From NCBI GenBank assembly GCA_937928425.1, contig CALFVL010000038.1, positions 1 through 57,954 on the forward strand: a stretch of DNA of 57,954 bases, given 5' to 3'. Origin of the DNA: an uncultured Verrucomicrobiales bacterium. Lineage in GTDB: Bacteria; Verrucomicrobiota; Verrucomicrobiia; Verrucomicrobiales; Akkermansiaceae. The translations under genes were made by a program, and so were the position numbers. The number at the start of each line of letters is the position of its first letter. The stretch's first letter is position 1. The notes under the pieces are model-generated. The model was not told the origin of the DNA. It saw only the letters and a program-made list of their open reading frames with translations, and ran no database searches. Shown piece after piece: positions 8,896 through 17,397 of the stretch.

Positions 8896-10026
8896 ATGAG
8901 CAGATCGGTTTATGTGGTGGCAGGCGAGGTGAGTGGGGATACCCATGGGGCGGAGCTGATGGCTGCGCTCCGTGCTGAGCTGGATGGGGTGAGTTTCCGT
9001 GGGCTCGGTGGACCTGAGATGGCAGCGCTCTCTGGTGGCGAGGTGGAGAACTGGGTGGATGAGGCGGCGGTGGTGGGGGTGTGGGAGGTTTTACGCCGTT
9101 ATGGCTGGTTTAAAGAGCGCTTCGACCGAGCTTTAGCTGACCTTTTAGAGTGGGAGCCTGAGGTTTTACTTCTGATCGATTACCCGGGGTTTAATCTCCG
9201 TTTGGCGAAGCAGGTGCGCGAGAAGAGCCCTAGGACGCGGATCGTCCACTATGTGGCACCACAAGTCTGGGCGTGGAACCAGCGGCGCATTCCCCAAATT
9301 GCGCAGACTCATGATCTGATGCTATGTTTATTTCCCTTCGAGGTGGAAATCTTTGAGAAGGCGGGCTTACGGAGTCGCTGTGCGGGGCATCCTTTAGTCG
9401 ATGAGTTGGAGGAGAAAAGGATCGAGACGAAACGTCTTCCTCACACTGTGGGGCTTTTTCCCGGAAGTCGGAAGAAGGAGGTGAGTCGCTTATTTCCAAT
9501 GATGCTGGAGTCGGCCCGGCGATTGATGGAGAGGGAGGAGGGAGTTCAATTCGTGGCGGCGGCGGCGAGTGATAAGGTGGCAGGGGTGATGGAGAGGCTG
9601 CTCGCGGAGAGTGGTCTTCCGGAAGGGCGCGTGAAGATCCGAGGCGGGAAAAGCCAAGTCTTAATGCAGGAGGTGACCTGCGGTGTGGTGGCCAGTGGGA
9701 CCGCGAGCTTGGAGGCTGCTTACTATGGGATGCCTTATTGCCTCGTGTATCAGGTAGCCTGGCCCACTTATCTGATGGCTCGGCAGCTGATCCGCTTGCC
9801 TTACATCGGCCTGATTAATATCTTGGCGGGGCGTGAGTTGGTGCCGGAGTTTATCCAAGCTGAGGCGAATGCCTATGAGATATCACTGTGGTTAGGACGG
9901 TATTTGAAAAGCCCTGAACTCCGAGCGGAGCTCTCGGGGGAACTTCTGGAGGCGGCCTCGCGCCTTGGTGAGACGGGGACCCATAAACGTGCTGCTCATG
10001 AGGTGGCTCTCTTACTTTTAAAATGA
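8896..10026 (+). CDS. lpxB: Lipid-A-disaccharide synthase
   Basis: A 376-residue LpxB. It joins UDP-2,3-diacylglucosamine and lipid X to form the lipid A disaccharide at the inner face of the inner membrane, so the organism makes lipid A. Motifs: VVAGEVSGDTHGAELM at the N terminus, VHYVAPQVWAWNQRR, GLFPGSRKKEV and VASGTASLEAAYYGMP. A GTG two codons upstream (8890) is an alternative start. The stop overlaps the next gene by four bases (ATGA). The other lpx genes are not in this window. Confidence 0.96.
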   Translation: MSRSVYVVAGEVSGDTHGAELMAALRAELDGVSFRGLGGPEMAALSGGEVENWVDEAAVVGVWEVLRRYGWFKERFDRALADLLEWEPEVLLLIDYPGFNLRLAKQVREKSPRTRIVHYVAPQVWAWNQRRIPQIAQTHDLMLCLFPFEVEIFEKAGLRSRCAGHPLVDELEEKRIETKRLPHTVGLFPGSRKKEVSRLFPMMLESARRLMEREEGVQFVAAAASDKVAGVMERLLAESGLPEGRVKIRGGKSQVLMQEVTCGVVASGTASLEAAYYGMPYCLVYQVAWPTYLMARQLIRLPYIGLINILAGRELVPEFIQAEANAYEISLWLGRYLKSPELRAELSGELLEAASRLGETGTHKRAAHEVALLLLK

Positions 10027-10868
10027 CGGCTCCACTAGAACTCAAGAGCACTCGGGTGAGTGGGATTAAGATTGCGATTGTGGTGGTGCCGGCCTTGCTC
10101 ATCGCCTCGATCTGTATCGCGCTCTATCTGGGGGCCAATGCGGAACAGGAAAAGAGTTCTCCGATCGTAGGGGAGATCACGCTTCCTGAGATGAGTGATT
10201 ACTTGAGGAAGTTACAGACGATGATCGCAGTGCGTGAGGTGGAGAGTAAGTCTGGGCAGCACGCGCTTCGCCAAGTGGCTGCGATGACGCAGGGGACTCT
10301 AGGACCGGAAAATCTCGCTTATGAGGTCTTTAAATCCCAGAGGGACTCGGCGGCGGGCCTTCTCTGGCCTACGATCTGGATTAAGGCTGGTGATGAGGAG
10401 TCTGAGAGGCCGGTGGTGCTGGCTGTTCCCCAAGCTGGAGAGGGGGCGGGGCTGGCATTTGCCTATGGATTCGCGGAGTATCTGAGCTCTCACGAAACTC
10501 CGATCGGGGTGAGGATTGTCATCTATCCTCCACTGCATGATGCTAATTTGCCAAAGTGGATCTGGGAGCGTTGTGGGGCAAAGGGAGAGGAGATGGCGGG
10601 TTTTTTAAAGCTGAGTGCCGGTGGGAGTGATCTCGCAGCGAGTGAGCTGAGGGTGATGGATGGGAAGCAGGATTTACTCCGTAAATTAAAAGAGAAGCGG
10701 GCTTGGCCAGACCAAGTGGCAGTCAGCGGGGAGCCATCTTCTTATTTTGAGTTTCGTTTGGCGGGGACGGGGGCGGGGGCTCAGCGAGGAGGGCGCGATG
10801 AACAGGCTCAGCATCTAATAAGAATGATGCCGGTGGTGAAGTCCCTGCTGGAGGGCTTGGCGGAGTGA
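10023..10868 (+). CDS. Single-span membrane protein of unknown function
   Basis: A 281-residue protein with an N-terminal membrane anchor (about residues 17-38, IAIVVVPALLIASICIALYLG) and a soluble domain that is probably periplasmic. The order of secondary-structure-like segments (an amphipathic helix, then RPVVLAVPQAGEGAGLAFAYGFAEYL, then VRIVIYPPL) loosely recalls the M28 aminopeptidase fold, but no His/Asp/Glu zinc ligands are evident, so any such relation would be to a dead enzyme. It overlaps lpxB by four bases and precedes the hem genes, suggesting translational coupling with lipid A synthesis. I do not recognise a family. Confidence 0.6.
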   Translation: MTAPLELKSTRVSGIKIAIVVVPALLIASICIALYLGANAEQEKSSPIVGEITLPEMSDYLRKLQTMIAVREVESKSGQHALRQVAAMTQGTLGPENLAYEVFKSQRDSAAGLLWPTIWIKAGDEESERPVVLAVPQAGEGAGLAFAYGFAEYLSSHETPIGVRIVIYPPLHDANLPKWIWERCGAKGEEMAGFLKLSAGGSDLAASELRVMDGKQDLLRKLKEKRAWPDQVAVSGEPSSYFEFRLAGTGAGAQRGGRDEQAQHLIRMMPVVKSLLEGLAE

Positions 10869-10956
10869 GGGACTGGACTTCATGGTGGGGAGAGCGGTTA
10901 AATGCCCTTTCTTTCAGGATCTGCACTTGAAAGGTTGGCGACTAGGGGGCAGTTAC

Positions 10957-11727
10957 ATGGGTATGGGAATCGGCTGGGTGGTCATCGCAACAGCTCTTGC
11001 AGTCGCAGGGGGTGTTTCTGGGGTCTTGGCGATGAGGTCAGAGCGGCCGGGACGAGCCGCGCCTTTATGGATGGCTTTAGCCTTTCTGGCACAGTTGATG
11101 GCGCTAAGCTGGAGGGGCGGTTTACGCGGTCAGTGCCCACTCGCAGATCTGGGGGAAATTTGCCTCTTTCTGGCTTGGTCTTTAACTCTTTTCTACCTCG
11201 TTACGGGGAGCACTTACCGGCTTTCTTTATTAGGGGTATTCACCGCTCCCTTGGTGGTGATTTTACAAGTCATCGCGCTACTGCCGGGCTCTTTTACAGG
11301 GGAAGTGCAGCGTGCGGAGGTGGTGGACCCTTGGCGTGAAACTCATGCGGCGCTCTCGGTATTATCATATGGCGCTCTCGCTTTGGCGGCGGTCGCCGGA
11401 GTGATGTTTTTTGTTTTAAATCGCCGCTTGAAGTCGCGGAAACTTGGAGGGGGCTTAGTGCAGGGGATGCCCTCCGTGCAGCGCTTGGTGGAGGCGATGG
11501 CGCGGATTGCGCTGGTGGGCTGGCTGGTCTTAACCGCTGGGATCGTGGCGGGGCTTTTGATGAGTTCAGATTCTTTTAGTGTGCATCTGCTGGTGGCCAC
11601 CATCACCTGGGTCCTTTATGCCGTTTTACTGGGTGTTCATTTTATCCGGGGCATGCCGGGACGTCATCTGGCGTTCGGTCTGACTTCACTTTTCATTCTC
11701 TCGCTCTTCGTCTTTGCGAAACTGTGA
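10957..11727 (+). CDS. hemX: HemX/CcsA-like cytochrome c assembly family membrane protein
   Basis: About 256 residues with roughly eight hydrophobic segments and the overall pattern of the CcsA/HemX family (LADLGEICLFLAWSLTLFYL; TAPLVVILQVIALLPG; ETHAALSVLSYGALALAAVAGVMF; HLLVATITWVLYAVLLGVHF). In many bacteria such a gene lies directly before hemA and affects glutamyl-tRNA reductase level or cytochrome c assembly. An open frame extends upstream to 10882, but MGMGIGWVVIATAL at 10957 begins cleanly with the first membrane span. Its stop overlaps hemA (TGATG), so the two are coupled. Confidence 0.8.
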   Translation: MGMGIGWVVIATALAVAGGVSGVLAMRSERPGRAAPLWMALAFLAQLMALSWRGGLRGQCPLADLGEICLFLAWSLTLFYLVTGSTYRLSLLGVFTAPLVVILQVIALLPGSFTGEVQRAEVVDPWRETHAALSVLSYGALALAAVAGVMFFVLNRRLKSRKLGGGLVQGMPSVQRLVEAMARIALVGWLVLTAGIVAGLLMSSDSFSVHLLVATITWVLYAVLLGVHFIRGMPGRHLAFGLTSLFILSLFVFAKL

Positions 11728-12740
11728 TGCAACTCGTCTGTCTTGGCCTGAATCATGAGACCGCTCCTGTCGAGGTGCGTGAATGTTTTGCGCTCAGTGA
11801 GGCGGGCTTAGACCGTGAGACTGAGCTACTTCTCGCAGCCACTGAGGTTTTAGAAGGAGTCGTGCTTTCTACCTGCAATCGCACTGAATACTATGCGGTG
11901 CTTCAGGGAGGAGGCGGGTCTGAGCGCTTAGAAAATTGGATTTGTGAGCAGCGAGATTACTCGGGATCACGGGAGGGGATTTTTTACCGCTATGAGAGTC
12001 GCGTCGCCGCTGAGCATCTTTGCCGTGTGGCGAGCGGGATGAACTCGATGGTTCTGGGCGAGACTGAAATCTTCGGTCAGGTAAAGAAGGCTTATAAGAG
12101 ATCGCTCGATGTCGGGGCCACTAAGGTGGTTCTTAATAAGCTTTTTCAAAAGGCCTTCGGTGTAGGGAAACGGGTGCGAACTCACACTGCGATTCAGGAA
12201 GGGGCGACCTCGGTGGCAGGTGCCTCCGTGGAGCTCGCCGAGAAGGTCTGCGGTAAGTTAAGGGGAAGCTCTGTGATGGTGATCGGGGCTGGGGAAATGA
12301 GCCGTAAGACAGCCCGTGCGCTGCAATCGCGTGGTGCTTCCTCGGTCATGGTGACGAATCGTTCCTTTGATAAAGCAGCAGACCTCGCTGAGGAAATCGG
12401 AGGGCGGGCAGTGCCTTTTCAGGGGTGGGAAGAGGAGCTGACCCACCTCGATGTGGTCATCGCTGCTACGGGTGCTCCGCACTTCGTCGTGAAGCCAGGC
12501 CATGTCGAGGCGGTGCGGCGAAAGCGGAAATTCCGCCCCTTAATTATGGTCGATATCGCGGTCCCTCGTGACATCGACCCTAAGGTCGGGGAGATTGATG
12601 AAGTCTACCTTTACGACATTGATACCTTGCAAGAGATGGCAGATCAGGCGAGGAAAAGGCGTGAGGAGCAGTTGAAATTTTGTGAGGATATTATCCGTGA
12701 AGAAATTGATAAAAGCAACCTCCCAGCGGTGAACGACTAG
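11727..12740 (+). CDS. hemA: Glutamyl-tRNA reductase
   Basis: A 337-residue GluTR, somewhat shorter than the usual 410-450, mainly because the C-terminal dimerisation region is cut short. It makes glutamate-1-semialdehyde from Glu-tRNA, the first step of the C5 route to tetrapyrroles. Motifs: GLNHETAPVEVRE, catalytic Cys50 in LSTCNRTEYY, SGMNSMVLGETEIFGQVK, the NADPH-binding VIGAGEMSRKTARAL, and VDIAVPRDIDP. The frame ends soon after the helix QEMADQARKRREEQLKF. A GTG codon directly before the ATG is an alternative start. Next gene, hemC, begins four bases after the stop. Confidence 0.95.
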   Translation: MQLVCLGLNHETAPVEVRECFALSEAGLDRETELLLAATEVLEGVVLSTCNRTEYYAVLQGGGGSERLENWICEQRDYSGSREGIFYRYESRVAAEHLCRVASGMNSMVLGETEIFGQVKKAYKRSLDVGATKVVLNKLFQKAFGVGKRVRTHTAIQEGATSVAGASVELAEKVCGKLRGSSVMVIGAGEMSRKTARALQSRGASSVMVTNRSFDKAADLAEEIGGRAVPFQGWEEELTHLDVVIAATGAPHFVVKPGHVEAVRRKRKFRPLIMVDIAVPRDIDPKVGEIDEVYLYDIDTLQEMADQARKRREEQLKFCEDIIREEIDKSNLPAVND

Positions 12741-12744
12741 ACGA

Positions 12745-13665
12745 ATGAAAACTTTAAAAATAGGAACACGCGGTAGCGCACTTGCTCTAAAGCAGGCTGA
12801 AATGACTGAGGCTGCGCTCGCTACTCATTTCCCTGACTTAGTAGTGGAGCGGGTGATCATCAAGACCACGGGGGACCGCCGGACGGATGTCGCATTGAAT
12901 GAGGTGGCTAAGGCCGAGGGGATTTGGGACAAGGGTGTTTTTATCAAGGAATTAGAAGTTGCCTTGGAGCAAAAGAAAATCGATGTGGCGGTGCATAGCC
13001 TTAAAGACCTCCCCACTGTTTTAGAAGAGCCCTTTCAGCTCCGCTCGGTGTTAGAGCGCGCGCCCGTGGCGGATGTGTGGGTGGGTAAAATTCCGTGGTC
13101 AGAAGTGCGTAAGGGATCACGCGTGGGCACCAGCTCAGTCCGCCGTGCCCGCATGTTACAATTTTTAAAAGCAGGGGTGAAAGTGGTAGACCTGCGAGGT
13201 AATGTCCCCACTCGTATGGAAAAGGCAGCGATGGATGCTGATTACGATGGCGTTATTTTAGCGGAGGCTGGGCTGGCCCGCTTAGGATACCAGACGGAGG
13301 GGATGTTTGAGATTAAGCGCCACCCTGTTTTTGTAGAGTGCCTTCCTGAGCGTCAGTTTCTCCCGGCAGCGGGACAGGGGGCAGTGGGCTTAGAAATTCG
13401 CCGTGGAGATGAGGAGGTGGGGGAGATCGTAGATACCTTAAATCACCTTGAGACGTGGAACCGAGTCGCGGCAGAGCGGGAATTTTTACGGCTCTTAGAT
13501 GCGGGCTGCTCGACCCCGATCGGAGTGTGGTCTAGTCTCAATGGGGAGCATCTAGAAATGGGGGCACGAGTCTTTCCCGAGACGGCGGGTTCGCCCCGCA
13601 AGGGTGGTGCCAGTGGAGTGGTTCCACTAGAAGTGGCGCGACAACTTTTTGAGAATTTAAAATGA
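12745..13665 (+). CDS. hemC: Porphobilinogen deaminase (hydroxymethylbilane synthase)
   Basis: A 306-residue HemC, normal length. It polymerises four porphobilinogens into hydroxymethylbilane. Recognisable motifs are the N-terminal IGTRGSALALKQAEM, KGVFIKELEVALEQKKIDVAVHSLKDLP, GTSSVRRARML, DLRGNVPTRM, and the cofactor-attachment Cys255 in LLDAGCSTPIGV. It sits between hemA and cobA/hemD, and its stop overlaps the next start by four bases (ATGA). The short gaps mark a single tetrapyrrole operon. Confidence 0.97.
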   Translation: MKTLKIGTRGSALALKQAEMTEAALATHFPDLVVERVIIKTTGDRRTDVALNEVAKAEGIWDKGVFIKELEVALEQKKIDVAVHSLKDLPTVLEEPFQLRSVLERAPVADVWVGKIPWSEVRKGSRVGTSSVRRARMLQFLKAGVKVVDLRGNVPTRMEKAAMDADYDGVILAEAGLARLGYQTEGMFEIKRHPVFVECLPERQFLPAAGQGAVGLEIRRGDEEVGEIVDTLNHLETWNRVAAEREFLRLLDAGCSTPIGVWSSLNGEHLEMGARVFPETAGSPRKGGASGVVPLEVARQLFENLK

Positions 13666-15170
13666 GTAAACAAGGAATTTGTTATCTAGTCGGCGCAGGT
13701 CCCGGCGATTTGGGACTCGTCACGCTGAAGGCTAAGGAGTGCATCGAGAAATGTGATGTCTTAGTCTATGATGCTCTTTCTAGCGCAGAGTTGATCGGCT
13801 GGACGAAGAAGGGGTGTGAGCTGATCTTTGCTGGGAAGCGGGCTGCTGACCACGCCATTCCACAAGAGCAAATCAATGCCCTCATTGTCGAGAAAACCTT
13901 ACAAGGGAAAGTGGTGACTCGCCTGAAAGGGGGGGATCCGATGATCTTCGGACGTGGTGGGGAAGAGGCTGCGGAATTGGCAGAAGCGGGGGTGCCCTTC
14001 GAGATCGTGCCCGGGATTTCTTCTACGATTGCAGGTCCTGCTTATGCCGGGATTCCCGTGACCCACCGTGACCACTGTTCTCAACTCACGATTTTTACGG
14101 GGCATGAAGACCCTACTAAGGATGATAGCTCCTTAGACTTTGAGCAGCTGGCTCAGACTCGGGGGACTAAGGTCTTCGTCATGGGAGTTTCACGACTTCG
14201 CGGGATTTGTGAGCGCTTCATCGCAGGAGGGGCGGCAGCTGGGACGCCCATTGCCCTGACTCGCTGGGCGACTACAGGAAAGCATCAAACGGTCCAAGGC
14301 ACACTCGCCACGATTGCGGACATCGTAGAAGAGAAGAAATTTAAATCTCCAGCAGTCGCGGTGATCGGAGAAGTGGTTAAAGAGCGGGAGAAGATCAATT
14401 GGTTCGAGTCCCGTCCTCTCTTTGGAAAGCGGATCGTGGTGACTCGGACCCGTGAGCAGGCTGGGGGGCTGAGTAAGCGCTTAGGGGAACTTGGAGCTGA
14501 TGTTATCGAGCTACCTACGATCCGTATCGAACACCCTCAGAATAAGCAGGAATTCGCTGAGTCTGTCGCCGAGTCTCATACTTACGATTGGCTCATCTTT
14601 ACCAGCCCGAATGGGGTGGAGCGATTTTTTGATGCCTTCTACGCCACTTACCAAGATGCGCGTAGTTTAGGCGGATGTCGCATCGCCGCGATCGGGCCTA
14701 GCACTGAGGCTAAGATTCGCGAGTATCGCTACGCGGTCGATTTACTCCCTCAGAAATTCGTGGCCGAGGGGCTAGTCGAGGCCTTTAAGAACGAGAGCGT
14801 GGAGCACCAGAAAATTCTCTGGATTAAGGCGGAGGAGACACGCGATGTCGTGCATGATGGCCTTACAGAGTTAGGCGCGATCGTGGATCACTGCCTCGCT
14901 TACCGGACTGTGCCTGAAACGAGTGACCCTACGGGGGCCGCTCAGCAACTCCGTGAGGAAGGGGCTGACCTCATCACCTTCACCAGTGCTTCCACTGTGG
15001 ATCATTTCTTTAAGATGGGGTTAGACTGGCCGGAGGGATGCGAGGCGGCGTGCATCGGTCCAGTCACTCATAAGGCTTTCCAAAGCCAGTGCGGGGCGGC
15101 CTCGATCGAGTCTCCTCAGCATGACATCGCAGGTCTGGTGGAGACCATTTTACAACACTTCACGAAGTAA
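13662..15170 (+). CDS. Uroporphyrinogen-III C-methyltransferase / uroporphyrinogen-III synthase fusion
   Basis: A 502-residue bifunctional protein. The N-terminal half (about 1-245) is an SUMT domain: YLVGAGPGDLGLVTLKA, VYDALSS, RLKGGDPMIFGRGGEE, PGISSTIAGPAYAGIPVTHR. It converts uroporphyrinogen III to precorrin-2, the branch point to sirohaem and cobalamin. The C-terminal half (about 255-500) is HemD, the cyclising uroporphyrinogen-III synthase: GKRIVVTRTREQAGGL, WLIFTSPNGVERFF, AAIGPSTEAKI, ITFTSASTVDHFF, CIGPVTHKAF. The CobA-HemD fusion is known from several phyla. It follows hemC by overlap. It puts haem and sirohaem supply under one transcript. Confidence 0.95.
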   Translation: MSKQGICYLVGAGPGDLGLVTLKAKECIEKCDVLVYDALSSAELIGWTKKGCELIFAGKRAADHAIPQEQINALIVEKTLQGKVVTRLKGGDPMIFGRGGEEAAELAEAGVPFEIVPGISSTIAGPAYAGIPVTHRDHCSQLTIFTGHEDPTKDDSSLDFEQLAQTRGTKVFVMGVSRLRGICERFIAGGAAAGTPIALTRWATTGKHQTVQGTLATIADIVEEKKFKSPAVAVIGEVVKEREKINWFESRPLFGKRIVVTRTREQAGGLSKRLGELGADVIELPTIRIEHPQNKQEFAESVAESHTYDWLIFTSPNGVERFFDAFYATYQDARSLGGCRIAAIGPSTEAKIREYRYAVDLLPQKFVAEGLVEAFKNESVEHQKILWIKAEETRDVVHDGLTELGAIVDHCLAYRTVPETSDPTGAAQQLREEGADLITFTSASTVDHFFKMGLDWPEGCEAACIGPVTHKAFQSQCGAASIESPQHDIAGLVETILQHFTK

Positions 15171-15180
15171 GAAAAAGGGG

Positions 15181-15597
15181 ATGAGCCGGAGAAAGGACAA
15201 AGCAGCCCGCTTAAAAAAAGAGCAGGAAAGGAATGCTGAACTTCCTAATCCCTTCGCAGCGGGAGCTTTAGATGCGCTGGGAGACTTGCCAGCGGGACCG
15301 GAAGAGGAGGACGGGACCGAGCAGAGCCCGCAAGCCGAGCGAAAAGAAAGAAAACGTGGGCGGGTGGATATCATCCGCGAGACGGCTCACCGTGGCGGAA
15401 AGGCCGTAACGATCGTGAAAAACTTTCCGGGAGTTGAGCTTTCTGAAAAAAAAGAACTCGCGAAGCTGATGCAGAAGACTTGCGGAGTGGGAGGCACGGT
15501 GAAAGATGGCTGCATCGAGATACAGGGAGACCAGCGTGAGGCCGTGAGAGAAATCCTCTGTGAGGCTGGATTTCAGCCAGTTTTTGCCGGAGGTTAA
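15181..15597 (+). CDS. SUI1/YciH-family translation initiation factor
   Basis: About 138 residues. A basic, disordered N-terminal part (residues 1-65) is followed by a SUI1/eIF1 domain (about 70-135: KAVTIVKNFPGVELS, LAKLMQKTCGVGGTVKDG, IEIQGDQREAVREIL). The domain binds the small ribosomal subunit in eukaryotes and archaea; the E. coli homologue YciH discriminates against faulty initiation complexes. The ATG at 15181 has an AAAAGGGG stretch directly upstream. It lies eleven bases after cobA/hemD and its 3' end overlaps the convergent exonuclease by four bases. Confidence 0.85.
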   Translation: MSRRKDKAARLKKEQERNAELPNPFAAGALDALGDLPAGPEEEDGTEQSPQAERKERKRGRVDIIRETAHRGGKAVTIVKNFPGVELSEKKELAKLMQKTCGVGGTVKDGCIEIQGDQREAVREILCEAGFQPVFAGG

Positions 15598-16253
15598 GGT
15601 GATGGGAATGAGGGATCTAAGAGGCCTTGTTCTTGGAGCCCCTCGAGGATTTTAAGCGCCGCGTAAGCATCATTGGCGGCATAGTGTAGCTGCTTCTCAC
15701 TGAGTTCAGGCAGGCCCCAGTTACTTGTCGTGATGGTCTTTGATTTCTTAAAGTAGAGTTTAAAGAGTACGGCCATAGCCCCCCGCACACCAATCTGACT
15801 AGGGTATCCGATTTTACGAAAAGCTTGGTCTAGATCAAGGACGTGCTTGAGGTCTACATTAAGGCGCCTGCGAATCTGGGTGTGGTCGTTTTTTAGTCCA
15901 AAGCCGACCTTTAAGATCTCGGTGGAAGCGATCAGCTCGGAGGCCGTTTTTTCGCAGCTTTCGTGCTGAAGCTGGAAGATATATGCTTTTTTTCTAAGAG
16001 AAAATTGCACGACGTGAGGACCGGTGCATTTTTGACCTTTTCGGAAGATGGGCTTGGCCTCGGTATCGAAGCCGGCGACTCCCGCAGCGCGAATTTCTGC
16101 GAGTGCAGACTGGCATTCGGCCTGATTCCTAGGGATAAGAATCTGTTCTAAAGAAAGGCCCGTGAAAGGAGGAAGGAGGGCTGTCTCAGTCTTACTGGGG
16201 GCACTGAGCCGCTGCTTCTTTGCCTTCTTAAGCTCGGGTGTAGGTTCTTTCAT
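15594..16253 (-). CDS. RNase D-like 3'-5' exonuclease domain protein
   Basis: A 219-residue single-domain DEDDy exonuclease. Candidate metal ligands: D63 and E65 in AGFDTEAKP, D123 in GFGLKNDHTQI, and Y191/D195 in LHYAANDAYAAL. It lacks the HRDC domains of true RNase D, so it resembles the compact WRN-exonuclease-like proteins found in plants and bacteria. Substrate (RNA or DNA) cannot be told. A basic N-terminal stretch (residues 9-20) might aid nucleic-acid binding. It is transcribed towards the SUI1 gene and follows the APH-like kinase gene with a 49-base gap. Confidence 0.85.
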   Translation of the reverse strand: MKEPTPELKKAKKQRLSAPSKTETALLPPFTGLSLEQILIPRNQAECQSALAEIRAAGVAGFDTEAKPIFRKGQKCTGPHVVQFSLRKKAYIFQLQHESCEKTASELIASTEILKVGFGLKNDHTQIRRRLNVDLKHVLDLDQAFRKIGYPSQIGVRGAMAVLFKLYFKKSKTITTSNWGLPELSEKQLHYAANDAYAALKILEGLQEQGLLDPSFPSP

Positions 16254-16302
16254 AGGGTGGATGAAGGGACACTCTGCTCAAAGTTTAGCGATCCTGCAAA
16301 CT

Positions 16303-17274
16303 TTAGAGTGTTTTCAGAACCTGAGCACAGATGCGCTCACTGTATGAATGGATCTTCCAGTGCCCCGGGCTCCACCCCTTTAAGAAGCGGTGGAAGTCGG
16401 CCCAGGCGATCGGGTAGAGGGCTCGCCATTCTCGTTCCACCTCCAGTGGATCGAGGTCACTTTTCCTCTTGTGGAGTGCTCGCTGAAGAGTCTCGAAGTA
16501 ATGGGTAAGCAGCTCGCTCTCCTGTGCTGCACATTCCTCCTCATCGAGACAGGAGCCGATAAAGTAGGCTAGGTCTTTCATGCCGCAGCCTCCACCTACG
16601 TATTGGAAATCAACTGCTGCGACTGCTTCCCCGGCTGGGGCGAAGCAGAAATTCGCCAGCTTAGCATCCCCGTGGATGAGGCTCTGGAAGTGAGCGGACG
16701 AGAGGCGTTGATCTAGGAGTGGAGCTGCTTCTTTTAGGGGGAGATCACTGAGTGCTTCTAGTTCTTCACGGCGGGTGTCGAGCTGCCAATAGCTCCCTTT
16801 CTCCCAGAGGTGATGGGGGCTGACTCCCATAAAAGTGGCGTGAAAATGGGCCAGCCAGTCTAGACATGCTCTGAGCTGAGATGGGGTCACGGAACTGAGG
16901 CGCAGGGGATAGCCTGCACCATCTAAATCTTCTAAAAGCAGGAGACTCCCGCCTTTAATCTGCTCATGGCAGAGGAATTTAGGAATGCGTGATTCCGCTC
17001 CACAATGAGCGCTCCAATACTGATACCACGAGGCTTCTACCTGATAAGATCTCACTTTACGCTCATGGCTTAGATCTGAGTTCCAGCCGCGTGGATGATT
17101 TCTCCTCTCTGGGATCTGAATGAGCTTAGCAATGATGCTGGGCGTCTCGGCGTCATTGAGATGAATGCGGAGGATCTCTCCGTATCCGCTCCAGAGTTCC
17201 TGAATCCTCTCGCTTCCTGTGATGGCGCTAGCCCCAGTCAGCGTGCAGATTAAGTCTTTGAGGTCTTTTTTCAA
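16303..17274 (-). CDS. APH/ecdysteroid-kinase-like phosphotransferase
   Basis: A 323-residue protein of the aminoglycoside/choline phosphotransferase fold. The catalytic loop is [10 protein letters not shown] (H201, D203, N208) and the metal-binding motif is [21 protein letters not shown] (D222), which matches the EcK/CHK-like branch well. A candidate nucleotide-binding Lys is K50 in [11 protein letters not shown]. The linker [15 protein letters not shown] is also typical. Natural substrates of this branch in bacteria are mostly unknown small molecules. The only start that keeps the whole fold is TTG at 17274. It diverges from the PRMT-like gene. Confidence 0.75.
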   Translation of the reverse strand: MKKDLKDLICTLTGASAITGSERIQELWSGYGEILRIHLNDAETPSIIAKLIQIPERRNHPRGWNSDLSHERKVRSYQVEASWYQYWSAHCGAESRIPKFLCHEQIKGGSLLLLEDLDGAGYPLRLSSVTPSQLRACLDWLAHFHATFMGVSPHHLWEKGSYWQLDTRREELEALSDLPLKEAAPLLDQRLSSAHFQSLIHGDAKLANFCFAPAGEAVAAVDFQYVGGGCGMKDLAYFIGSCLDEEECAAQESELLTHYFETLQRALHKRKSDLDPLEVEREWRALYPIAWADFHRFLKGWSPGHWKIHSYSERICAQVLKTL

Positions 17275-17397
17275 AGCCCCGACCTTAGTTTACGGGGTGG
17301 GAAGTGCGAGGAAATCTCGAAAGAGGGACGGATGAAATTTGGAATCATCTTGGTCTCCTCCTAGCAGCCTGTTAGCACAGCCTCCTCACTTGTTCTG

